DNA of 64,000 nucleotides from Nonlabens marinus S1-08 (GTDB lineage: Bacteria; Bacteroidota; Bacteroidia; Flavobacteriales; Flavobacteriaceae). Position numbers and translations under genes: made by a program. This document shows, piece after piece, positions 36,213-44,518 of the stretch; positions within the stretch are counted from its first letter, which is position 1, and the number at the start of each line of letters is the position of its first letter. Under the pieces are notes generated by a model. That model was not told where the DNA came from, did not search any database, and saw only the letters and a program-made list of their open reading frames with translations. The stretch spans positions 124,001-188,000 of the forward strand of contig NZ_AP014548.1 in the NCBI RefSeq assembly GCF_000831385.1, read 5' to 3'.

Positions 36213-38982
36213 CAATGTAGCTGGTAAGACTTTCTTCTCTTGTCAAACCTAGTTTTTTACGCAAACGATATCGTTTGATTTCTACGCTTCTTGGAGAAAT
36301 GTTTAATAGCGGAGCAACTTCCTTAGAAGATAAATTGAGTCGTAAATAGACGCATAAACGCAAATCTCCAGAAGTAAGCGAGGGATGCATTTCTTTAATC
36401 TTTTTGAAAAAATCTTTATCTACATTGTTAAATGCTTCTTCAAACGTGAGCCAATCTTGTTTACTGTTCAAACTCTTTTCTAGCATCTTTTTTAATGATT
36501 TAGACTCTGAAGTTTTAGGTAAATTATCAAGTTCCTCTTTTAATTCATTCAAAGTTTCATTTTTCTTAATCATCGCCATGGTAGTAACGGCTAACTCACG
36601 ATTTCTTGAATCAATATCTGAATTCAACTGTTGATTTTTCAAATCAGCTAAGTCCTTTTGACTTTTCAAAAGGTTCAATTCCATTTGCTGCTTTTGTTTT
36701 TCCAGCTCGTGATCTCTTTTTCTCTTATAGTACCATCTAGAGAATGCACCTACTAAAAGTAACATCCCAATTAATATCAGTAAATAAAAAAGAAGTGCAA
36801 GTTTTGTTGCGTAGAAGGGTGGCTCGATTTCAAACTCTGTACTGATTTCAGTTTCAAGCAAACTACCATTAACAATTGCCCGGATATCTAATTGATAAGA
36901 ACCATAACTCAAATTTTCAAACCATAAGGATCCTTGCTCAAATGGCTTTGACCATTCCTTTTCAGAACCATTGAGTTTGTATTGGTATTTCACATTGCTA
37001 AAAGCATCGTACTCCGTAGTGTAGAATAGAAATTGAATGCTTTTAATATTGTTTGAAATGCTATGTTCGTTCTGGATTTCTAGTAATTCCTGTGAATTAT
37101 TTTTATTAGTCACAATAATTCGATCTAAAACAAGCGTATTAGTACTTTTAGCTAATTCCTTACCATCCATAAGTAGATAACCTTGTGACGTTCCCATTAA
37201 ATAAGAGTCGTTATGTAATTGAATGATACTTTCATATCCTTTAGTTTCAGACCTCTTGTATTGTGGTACCAGTATGCGTTTAGTCTCAAAGGAGTTGTTT
37301 ATAGGTTCTATCACCACCTCTATCAAAGATTTTTTAGTGAACAACCAGAAGGAGTTTTCTGTGATTTTGTTCATACGTCCTGATGAATACCCATTACTAG
37401 ATATTAAAGAAGACAGTTTACTGTTTAAGACGAAATCCTCAGAGTTCTTTTCCTTAATGTAGATTCCTTGATCATTTGAGTATAATACATCCTCACCCAG
37501 GGTAATCACGTCTGACTTCATCCCAAAACCGACGTTTGTTACCAGCCTTTCATCAATTATAGTTTCTAATTGATCGTCTACCTTAAGTTCATACAGTCCT
37601 CGTTGTTCATGGCCTACATATATGGTATTATCAACTAACGCAATGTCCTTAGAACTAATGCCGAAACCATCGATCTTATTTCTGAATTGCCAGCCCACGC
37701 CCTTATTTTCTAAAACGTTTAATCCGTTATAGCTTCCTTGAATCAGTATGTCTGGACGATTTTTTAGTGTTTGAATATCCCAGGTCCCAACTGTTCCTGA
37801 GATCTTGATTGCTTTGGTACCCTCAATTGTAAATGTTCCTAAATTGTGTCCACAAAACAGAGTTCCATCGATATTTTTGAGCATCCATACCTGACCTTGG
37901 GTTCCCTCAACAAACTGAAATTCAGTTGACTCAGCAGATTTGAAATACAAACCTTGATTAGTTCCTAGGTACAGTTCGCTATCTTTACTATATGCTGCAT
38001 AAACGGTTCCCAACCTCCCGGTTCTATCTATGAATGCTTTGAAGGGTGATTGCAAATCGATAAAATCAATACCGTTGTCTAGTCCCAGCCAGAGATTCTT
38101 ATCCAAATCCTCAAAAACAGATAGCACCGTATTATTAGTAAGGCCTTGTCTCTTATCTATTTGATATTGCACCGCGCCCTGTTTGTTTACAATAAGTAAA
38201 CCATTAGAAATAGTTCCTATAGCAAAATCCCCACCCATCAATTTGGTGGCTGAATACACAGTGATTGGTCTAGGGAATTGGTTTTTTGAGACCAATTCCA
38301 GTTCGTTAAAATCAAGCTTAAAAAGTGAATTAGTAGAAGTTATGATAGAGATGTAGGAGCCAGAATCGCTCATTTCTATCACCTCGCCATTTATTGCTTC
38401 AGTAGATGCTATCAAAATGGATTTACCCGTGACAAATTCAAAGAGTCCGGAATCCTGAACATTGTAAAATATCCTGTTATTCACCTCAAATACTTTGGTA
38501 AGCTTTGGGTTTTCTAGTACTGTTCTAATTTTTCCGCTAGTCGGGTTGTACGTATATAAGCGATCCAGCGATTGAAATAACACACCTGATTTGTTAGATA
38601 TGATGTTCCAAAATTGCTCATCTTCCTTTAAAGAAACTTTAAATTTTTCAACAAGTGAGATATAGGTCAATGTATTATCGGGCAGTTGTTCCCAATATCC
38701 AAAATCCATGAAAGACCCAGTATAAAGCAAACCATCGTGCCAGTGTACAGATCTTACGATACTCTCGTTAGGTGTGGTATAACTATACCACTGCTCCCCA
38801 TTATACTCCAACAAACCATTGTTGTTTGCAAAATAGACCTTCCGGTTATCTGCTTGAGACACCATCCAGTTCTGATTCCCTGCGTTATATTCAGCAGGAG
38901 AAAAATTACGGACTGGCGGTAATGCCTGCCCATTCATTAAATAACTGAAGAGGATGAGTAGAAAAAATAGCCTTCTTTTCAA
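36202..38982 (-). CDS. membrane regulator: beta-propeller sensor, Y_Y_Y domain, LuxR-type HTH
   Basis: A 926-residue one-protein sensor-regulator. Signal peptide, two-component-regulator-type propeller repeats (about 25-600), a Y_Y_Y domain (about 640-705), one transmembrane helix (about 715-740), a coiled coil (about 745-800), and a C-terminal LuxR-type helix-turn-helix (SSKEVAPLLNISPRSVEIKRYRLRKKL). No histidine kinase or receiver domain is visible, so it resembles SusR more than a hybrid two-component system. It probably senses glucan fragments in the periplasm and activates the downstream operon. The start codon is TTG: a stop lies two codons upstream, and the first ATG would delete the signal peptide. 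Confidence 0.88.
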   Translation of the reverse strand: MKRRLFFLLILFSYLMNGQALPPVRNFSPAEYNAGNQNWMVSQADNRKVYFANNNGLLEYNGEQWYSYTTPNESIVRSVHWHDGLLYTGSFMDFGYWEQLPDNTLTYISLVEKFKVSLKEDEQFWNIISNKSGVLFQSLDRLYTYNPTSGKIRTVLENPKLTKVFEVNNRIFYNVQDSGLFEFVTGKSILIASTEAINGEVIEMSDSGSYISIITSTNSLFKLDFNELELVSKNQFPRPITVYSATKLMGGDFAIGTISNGLLIVNKQGAVQYQIDKRQGLTNNTVLSVFEDLDKNLWLGLDNGIDFIDLQSPFKAFIDRTGRLGTVYAAYSKDSELYLGTNQGLYFKSAESTEFQFVEGTQGQVWMLKNIDGTLFCGHNLGTFTIEGTKAIKISGTVGTWDIQTLKNRPDILIQGSYNGLNVLENKGVGWQFRNKIDGFGISSKDIALVDNTIYVGHEQRGLYELKVDDQLETIIDERLVTNVGFGMKSDVITLGEDVLYSNDQGIYIKEKNSEDFVLNSKLSSLISSNGYSSGRMNKITENSFWLFTKKSLIEVVIEPINNSFETKRILVPQYKRSETKGYESIIQLHNDSYLMGTSQGYLLMDGKELAKSTNTLVLDRIIVTNKNNSQELLEIQNEHSISNNIKSIQFLFYTTEYDAFSNVKYQYKLNGSEKEWSKPFEQGSLWFENLSYGSYQLDIRAIVNGSLLETEISTEFEIEPPFYATKLALLFYLLILIGMLLLVGAFSRWYYKRKRDHELEKQKQQMELNLLKSQKDLADLKNQQLNSDIDSRNRELAVTTMAMIKKNETLNELKEELDNLPKTSESKSLKKMLEKSLNSKQDWLTFEEAFNNVDKDFFKKIKEMHPSLTSGDLRLCVYLRLNLSSKEVAPLLNISPRSVEIKRYRLRKKLGLTREESLTSYIVEI

Positions 38983-39039
38983 GAATCAAAGATTTTTCTA
39001 AAACTAAGACAAATCGTCTAATTAAGAAGACCTATAACA

Positions 39040-39807
39040 CTATTGATTAAAGCCACGCAACTTAATCGCGGTTAATACCTTTTTAGTATACAACGGGAAA
39101 TCAGCATTTTGAATCCAGCTGTAATATCCAGGCTCTTGTTCCAGAACATCCACAATGCGCTTGCCTTTGTGCTTTCCAAAATTAAAACATTCTTCTCCTT
39201 TATCGTTATATGCCAGCATTCCAGCAAAATCAACCGGCTTGCGACGCGTTGAAAATTCAGAAAGAGACTTCATATCATTTTCCAGTTCTGGATAGCGGTC
39301 TAGCTGACCTTTAAGTACTTCATATGTAGCGATGGTATCTGCCTCAGCACTGTGCGCGTCAGTCAAATCCTTATCGCAATAAAACTTATAAGCAGCAACC
39401 AGTGTGCGTTGTTCCATTTTATGGAAAATATTTTGAATGTCAATGGCATTGCGATTACCCATCTCAAAATCCACACCGGCGCGCAGCATTTCTTCTGCAA
39501 GTAAGGGAATATCAAATCGATTGGAGTTAAAACCAGCAAGGTCAGAGTCCTTGATAATCTCGTTGATTTTGTGCGCCATTTCCTTAAAAGTAGGTTCCTC
39601 CTTCACCATATCATCTGTAATTCCATGAACTGCAGTAGTAGCTGCGGGAATAGGAACCGTAGGATTGATGCGGTAAGTAAAGGTTTTTTCTGTACCGTCG
39701 GGAAACACCTTATGAATGGAAATCTCTACAATTCGGTCTTTGGAAATATTAGTGCCGGTAGTCTCCAAGTCAAAAAAGCAAATAGGACGGTGCAGGTTCA
39801 GCTTCAT
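39040..39807 (-). CDS. DnaQ-like 3'-5' exonuclease
   Basis: A 255-residue DEDDh exonuclease: motif I (FDLETTG), motif II (GFNSNRFD) and motif III (DAHSAEAD) are all present in the first 170 residues. A C-terminal segment (FNFGKHKGKRIVDVLEQEPGYYSWI) is the short basic module found after such domains in exodeoxyribonuclease X-like proteins. It is probably a DNA repair or proofreading nuclease. Single-gene unit, divergent from the next gene across a repeat copy. Confidence 0.88.
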   Translation of the reverse strand: MKLNLHRPICFFDLETTGTNISKDRIVEISIHKVFPDGTEKTFTYRINPTVPIPAATTAVHGITDDMVKEEPTFKEMAHKINEIIKDSDLAGFNSNRFDIPLLAEEMLRAGVDFEMGNRNAIDIQNIFHKMEQRTLVAAYKFYCDKDLTDAHSAEADTIATYEVLKGQLDRYPELENDMKSLSEFSTRRKPVDFAGMLAYNDKGEECFNFGKHKGKRIVDVLEQEPGYYSWIQNADFPLYTKKVLTAIKLRGFNQ

Positions 39808-39851
39808 AGCAATTCAAGGTTTTATGGTGAGCGGGAAATTAGGGTTTGTTT

Positions 39852-39867
39852 CGCTTTCGCGAAAGCG
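39852..39867. repeat. palindromic repeat copy 11 (intergenic)
   Basis: Full 20-mer between the divergent exonuclease and small secreted-protein genes, i.e. in a promoter region. It ends a gap of about 10 kb without copies. Confidence 0.97.
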
Positions 39868-39954
39868 AAAACACAACAAGATTCCATTTTGTTATATTTA
39901 CAATGGTATCAGGTGCTTACATTACGGTACGTGATTTGCAGCGAAACTTGCTAT

Positions 39955-40347
39955 ATGAAATACATCATTTTTACCTTGCTAATTACAGGACAGCTTGCAT
40001 TTGCACAGCAAAAACAGGCGAAACCTGAAATCATTGTGGTCACGGGTTCTACAGTTAACACTGGAATCCCAACCGGTGCAGCACTACAAGAAATGCTGGA
40101 AAGCGAGCAACTCATTTATGTAACTGTTGGAAACATGACCGGACAGTTATCTGCATATGATGAGTTTTTCAGGTCACACTTATACAGCAACTATGGAATT
40201 GGGTACAAATTCTTCGGGTGTTCTCTTATGGGGCCAGAGCTTGCCTTTATGAATGCGATGAATCGTAAGATCAAAAAAGAATTTGGAGAAGATTTTATAT
40301 CGAAAGAAAAAGCTCTAGCTCGAATTGAATTTGAAAAACAGTCGTAA
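39955..40347 (+). CDS. hypothetical secreted protein
   Basis: A 130-residue protein with a clear signal peptide (MKYIIFTLLITGQLAFAQ). The mature part begins KPEIIVVTGSTV. No family recognised. It is 3 nt upstream of another small secreted protein whose mature start (IKINVVTG) looks similar, so the pair may be related and act together. Confidence 0.7.
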   Translation: MKYIIFTLLITGQLAFAQQKQAKPEIIVVTGSTVNTGIPTGAALQEMLESEQLIYVTVGNMTGQLSAYDEFFRSHLYSNYGIGYKFFGCSLMGPELAFMNAMNRKIKKEFGEDFISKEKALARIEFEKQS

Positions 40348-40350
40348 GAT

Positions 40351-40731
40351 ATGTTGAAATACATTTTGTTATTTGCAGTTTTACTATCGGGATTCACCAC
40401 TCAGGAGCCTCAAGGCATTAAGATAAACGTAGTCACGGGTCACAAAAAAATCACCTATACCGCAGAAAATATCACCGATGAACCTCTCGACTTGTTTTTT
40501 AAGGTGGATAGTGAAGGGTTTCGCCGTCGGGCTGACCGACCTGTTATCGTAAAAATTCCAGCCAGATCTAAAAAGAACCTGGTTACTTTAATCCCTTTGA
40601 AAGATGCGGATACCACACATACCTATATTGCAATTGTGACAAAACCTGAAAACAATATCGCTATCCGCAAAACGGATACACTAGATAGAGAAATACGCCG
40701 GGTTGATCCCGATTCTATAGGTGGTCGTTAG
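40351..40731 (+). CDS. hypothetical secreted Ig-like protein
   Basis: A 126-residue protein with signal peptide (MLKYILLFAVLLSGFTTQ) and a strand-rich body containing NITDEPLDLFFKV and VIVKIPARSKKNLVTL, which suggests a small immunoglobulin-like fold. Function unknown. Its last 4 bp overlap the convergent flippase gene. Confidence 0.7.
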   Translation: MLKYILLFAVLLSGFTTQEPQGIKINVVTGHKKITYTAENITDEPLDLFFKVDSEGFRRRADRPVIVKIPARSKKNLVTLIPLKDADTTHTYIAIVTKPENNIAIRKTDTLDREIRRVDPDSIGGR

Positions 40732-42020
40732 GAATTCTTGAAAAGCTCCTTTCTCAATAAGAGGAGTAATGCAATTCCATAACATAAATAGCTGACCAGG
40801 TAAGCTATCACAGTACCATTGTTACCGTAGTAGCGAATCATGAAATAATTGGCAATATAAAAGGTAGAGAGACTCACCACTTCCGCAATTAAATAACGCT
40901 TCAAATCATTGATGGCAATAAATCGAAATGCCAGTACTGTAGTGATGATTTTGATAAAATCTCCAGCCAGCTGCCATTTGAACATAGGAATCATGTCCAC
41001 AAATTCTTCGGTAAATAAAAAACTGACAATTAATTCTCTAGACAGATAAATCGCCACAAGCCCTAAAGCTACAAGCGGTAAAATTGTTTTATAGAAGTGA
41101 GTAACAGTTGACCGGTATACTCTACTTGAGAAGTCCTTGCTTAATTGTGGTAATACATACAGACTGATCAACGTGGTTACAAACAGCATATAATATCCCG
41201 AAATGCGCTGCAACATTTCCCAATCGCCAGCAATTACATCGCCAAGAACAGCTCTTACGTCTTGCCTAATAGCGATATAAGTAATCGGAATTAAAACAGC
41301 ACTTGCTAATGCCATCGCACTATAACTCAATAACGGTCGCAATCGTTCCGAATGGTATCCAAAGACAAGTATCGATCGTAATTTGATATCAGGTCTATTA
41401 CGATTCCACAGCATCGCCCCTACACCACATTGAAAAATGGGCGCAATGACAATAGAAATCAAGGCACCCGAAAGCGCATAAGCATAAATTAGAATAACAC
41501 TCACCGCAAATATGACGAGGTTAATAATAATATTGATGGTAATGAATTGCTTGTACCACTCAAAACCCTGCAACAAGGAAGTGATAAGTACAAAAAGAAC
41601 GTAAAAAGGCATGGCTACTGCCATGGCTTGGAATACAAATGCGTAGCTTGTAGAAAGCCCTATTAAATAAGCATCTAGCCATCCCGCAGTTAAAAACACT
41701 GCGACACTCAACAATAGAGTGATCGACAGGCTTGCAATCCACGCCGTACCGTAGGTTTCTAGTAAGGGTTTTTGATCTTCTTTGTACTGGGTGGCGTAGC
41801 TGACCAGACCATTTTCTAGCCCCAATACACTAAAGCTCTGTAAACCTTGAAAAAAGTTGCGAAGGTTTCCCATCACCGCCATCCCATTGGGACCTATCAT
41901 GCGAGCCAAAATCCAAGACATGATGCCTCCTATCCCTATGCGCAATAAAATGTTTACAGAATTGTATCCCGCAACCTTGAGTAATAGATTACGGTTGAAT
42001 CGCCGCATCAAATTTCTCAT
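40728..42020 (-). CDS. Wzx-type polysaccharide flippase
   Basis: A 430-residue membrane protein with 12 or more predicted helices and the MATE/MOP-like opening of O-antigen translocases (NSVNILLRIGIGGIMSWILARMIGPNGMAVMGN). It would flip undecaprenyl-linked oligosaccharide units to the periplasm. The start overlaps the stop of the aminotransferase gene (ATGA), so the sugar nucleotide enzyme and flippase are co-translated. Confidence 0.85.
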   Translation of the reverse strand: MRNLMRRFNRNLLLKVAGYNSVNILLRIGIGGIMSWILARMIGPNGMAVMGNLRNFFQGLQSFSVLGLENGLVSYATQYKEDQKPLLETYGTAWIASLSITLLLSVAVFLTAGWLDAYLIGLSTSYAFVFQAMAVAMPFYVLFVLITSLLQGFEWYKQFITINIIINLVIFAVSVILIYAYALSGALISIVIAPIFQCGVGAMLWNRNRPDIKLRSILVFGYHSERLRPLLSYSAMALASAVLIPITYIAIRQDVRAVLGDVIAGDWEMLQRISGYYMLFVTTLISLYVLPQLSKDFSSRVYRSTVTHFYKTILPLVALGLVAIYLSRELIVSFLFTEEFVDMIPMFKWQLAGDFIKIITTVLAFRFIAINDLKRYLIAEVVSLSTFYIANYFMIRYYGNNGTVIAYLVSYLCYGIALLLLLRKELFKNS

Positions 42021-43096
42021 GTATACTCATTTATGGCAATAATAATTTCTTGTATTTCATGATCCTCCAGCAATGGGTGGCATGGGAGACTCACTTCCGT
42101 TTGATGTAGGTATTCGGTTTGTGGGAATTGTAAATGATTCAATTCTTTAAACGCATCCTGTTGATGTGGTGCAATGGCATAATGACAATTGGTCTGTATT
42201 CCATGACCGCTTAAATAGGCTACAAACTTCTCCCTATCGTCCACAAAAACGGGAAACACGTGTATGGCGTTTTCCTCAAGAAACTTTAACTCAGGAAGCT
42301 TGACTTTTTCATTTTCAATTTGTTCCACATAGGTCTGGGCAATCTTGTAGCGTTTCTTGTTGTCATTGTCTAGGAACAACAAGCGGTTGTTTAAAAACGC
42401 GGCTTGTAATGTATCCATACGACTGTTCACGCCTTTAACATCGTTCACAAATCTGGAACTGCGACCGTAATTAGCAATTTGTCGAGCAGTTCTAGCTAGC
42501 AGGTCATCATTGCAGGTGATGGCTCCAGCATCGCCCATAGCTCCCAAGTTTTTAGTTGGGTAGAATGAGAAAGCACTGCCTCTTCCGCGAGCGCCTGATT
42601 TTACTCCGGTAGCAGTTTTAGCACCGTGAGATTGTGCTGTGTCAGTGTAGATGTGTAAGTTGTTCGCTTTCGCGAAAGCGTAAACTTCATCATCTACTAG
42701 CTTCCCATAAATATCTACTGCCACTATAGCGTCAAAGGACCCCAGTTGGGCCTCAATGACATCCACCGTTAAAAGTATAGGATTGACATCCACTGGAACC
42801 GGAATCATTCCCGCCTCCACTATACTTAAAAATGTAGCGATGTAGGTATGAGCAGGAACTAAGATACGGGCGTTTTGAGGAAGATTGCCCAGAGATTGAT
42901 CAGCACGCAACAGGATGATTAAAGCATCGAGACCATTACCACAACTCACACAGTGATTGACGTCACAATAGTCAGCAAAATCTGCCTCAAATCGATCCAC
43001 TGGCCCACCAGCTATAAATTGTCCCGCTTCTTGCAACTCTTGCAAGGCCTCTCGATCGCGCTGCGCAAATCGCTGCTGCAAGGCTGGTAAGTCCAA
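42017..43096 (-). CDS. DegT/DnrJ/EryC1 sugar aminotransferase
   Basis: A PLP enzyme of about 359 residues; the catalytic lysine lies in SFYPTKNLGAMGDAG. It resembles FdtB/QdtB enzymes that make 3-amino-3,6-dideoxy-hexoses on dTDP. The start is odd: the TTG at 43096 leaves the conserved family opening IPYL just upstream (43108-43097), where the frame stays open to 43130 but has no ATG, GTG or TTG. A rare ATT (43105) or ATC start, or a base error, is possible. The palindrome at 42665-42680 is read as AFAKA. Confidence 0.88.
   Translation of the reverse strand: MDLPALQQRFAQRDREALQELQEAGQFIAGGPVDRFEADFADYCDVNHCVSCGNGLDALIILLRADQSLGNLPQNARILVPAHTYIATFLSIVEAGMIPVPVDVNPILLTVDVIEAQLGSFDAIVAVDIYGKLVDDEVYAFAKANNLHIYTDTAQSHGAKTATGVKSGARGRGSAFSFYPTKNLGAMGDAGAITCNDDLLARTARQIANYGRSSRFVNDVKGVNSRMDTLQAAFLNNRLLFLDNDNKKRYKIAQTYVEQIENEKVKLPELKFLEENAIHVFPVFVDDREKFVAYLSGHGIQTNCHYAIAPHQQDAFKELNHLQFPQTEYLHQTEVSLPCHPLLEDHEIQEIIIAINEYT
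42665..42680. repeat. palindromic repeat copy 12 (in aminotransferase gene)
   Basis: Perfect core read as AFAKA (YAFAKANNLH). Flanks TT/TA. Confidence 0.97.
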
Positions 43097-43156
43097 ATAT
43101 GGAATGTGAAAATCGATTGTGCTTGATTTCTAGTTATCGTAAAAGTAATCAAGTAT

Positions 43157-43456
43157 TTAGGAAAATACTCCCGCCACAGCCGATAGATTTTGCAAGAGGT
43201 TCACTGCTAGCAATATCATCAAGATAGTATTCACAACTAGCCCTATAATTTTTTGATAAGAAGCTTGCTCTCGCAAACTAACCATAGCGCAAACAAAACC
43301 TATAGTTACAGTTACAAAAAAAAGAGTGATCATGTATCCAACGACATCATCTAGACGGGTACTACCGTTTCTATTGCTAACAGACAATACCAGAAATGCT
43401 ACCATCAAAACGATGGAGAAAGCGGCAAAATGGTAACTACGTTTAGAAAAGTTCAT
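43157..43456 (-). CDS. hypothetical three-helix membrane protein
   Basis: A 99-residue protein with three hydrophobic segments (about 9-26, 40-60 and 70-90) and short charged loops. No family recognised. Its ATG overlaps the stop of the acyltransferase gene, so it is co-expressed with it. Confidence 0.65.
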   Translation of the reverse strand: MNFSKRSYHFAAFSIVLMVAFLVLSVSNRNGSTRLDDVVGYMITLFFVTVTIGFVCAMVSLREQASYQKIIGLVVNTILMILLAVNLLQNLSAVAGVFS

Positions 43457-44430
43457 GGCCGCAAATCTAAGGCAATCTCAATAACTGGTGTAACCACGGC
43501 ACCTAGTTGTTTTTTGAAATGCATTAAACCATGGTTAATTCTACCATCCCGATGATTCACCGTTCCTAAATCCACATATTGTTTCCCTAAAGCCCTAGCT
43601 TCTTTTATAATTTCCAAGTACAGAAAATCCATAGCGTTTTTCTCAAATCCAATGTCATTTCCCGCTGCATATTGAACTTTCAGAATATTTCCGAAATCAA
43701 ATAGCGTTATTCCAGCTATTTTGCTGCCTTCAAACTCAACATCATATTGTAAAATTTGAGAGGGAAACCGGCTTTGCAACAACTGAATCTCCTTTAAGCT
43801 ATGTGTAGGTTTTGCATTATGGCGTTTTCTTAATTGTGGTATAAGAAGTTCCTCCCAAAACTCGCTAAAATCGTCACAAACTCTAATTTTTAATGAATCA
43901 AATTTGCCGTTTCGGTAACCTGCGGTCTTCTTGTGACTTGGGGACCAGCCTTGTTTTAAATTAATCACTAAATCCTGCGACTCTTCCGTGATTTCAAACT
44001 TATACTTAAATAAATGATCGTAATGTTCATCAAAATAAGGATCGAAAAATGGTGGTGGTAATTTTATTTCTAATCTTTTAAAACCATGATGTTTAAGGTA
44101 TTCTATCAGTTCAGTAACCAGAATGGGATACAACCCAGACGACACAATTAAATTCTGCTGATTTGTAATCGAGGCTTCTGATTTGACTACTGAAGTCATC
44201 AATCCGGCATACGTTAGTCCTAAATGACTATAAATCACGCTTTGGGCTGAATGTGCCGGAAAACAAGCCACAAGCTCCTCACCTTCAAAAAACATCAAAC
44301 TGTGATCTTCAAATCGGTCAGAATGGTATTCCATAAAATTGCGATCATGCAAAAAACAGCCATTCGCAGATTTCTTTATTAAATCGTTCCACTGGTCTTT
44401 ATAGCTACTGGAATATTTGACAACCTTCAA
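43453..44430 (-). CDS. GNAT/FemAB-like acyltransferase
   Basis: A 325-residue protein whose C-terminal half has the GNAT_6/FemAB-like pattern (AGITLFDFGNILKVQYAAGND...MDFLYLEIIKEARALGKQYVDLG). Such enzymes acylate sugar amines or peptidoglycan precursors. The neighbouring sugar aminotransferase suggests N-acylation of the amino sugar it makes. The start is TTG at 44430, since an in-frame stop lies directly upstream. Confidence 0.75.
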   Translation of the reverse strand: MKVVKYSSSYKDQWNDLIKKSANGCFLHDRNFMEYHSDRFEDHSLMFFEGEELVACFPAHSAQSVIYSHLGLTYAGLMTSVVKSEASITNQQNLIVSSGLYPILVTELIEYLKHHGFKRLEIKLPPPFFDPYFDEHYDHLFKYKFEITEESQDLVINLKQGWSPSHKKTAGYRNGKFDSLKIRVCDDFSEFWEELLIPQLRKRHNAKPTHSLKEIQLLQSRFPSQILQYDVEFEGSKIAGITLFDFGNILKVQYAAGNDIGFEKNAMDFLYLEIIKEARALGKQYVDLGTVNHRDGRINHGLMHFKKQLGAVVTPVIEIALDLRP

Positions 44431-44473
44431 TTAGATGCTCTTTACGGCTAAGATAGAATTTGTTCTAAAAAGA

Positions 44474-44499
44474 AAAGGCAAACCTTGCGGTTTGCCTTT
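44474..44499 (-). terminator. rho-independent terminator of typA
   Basis: A perfect 11-bp stem (44474-44484 with 44489-44499) with a TTGC loop, followed on the minus strand by TCTTTTT. It lies 20 nt past the typA stop. Confidence 0.9.
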
Positions 44500-44518
44500 C
44501 TATATAAAATCATGAGAT

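Noticed and set aside
36012..36215. Minus-strand frame of 67 residues upstream of the barrel gene
   Set aside because: It overlaps the regulator end, shows no signal or domain and has low-complexity A/T-rich content.
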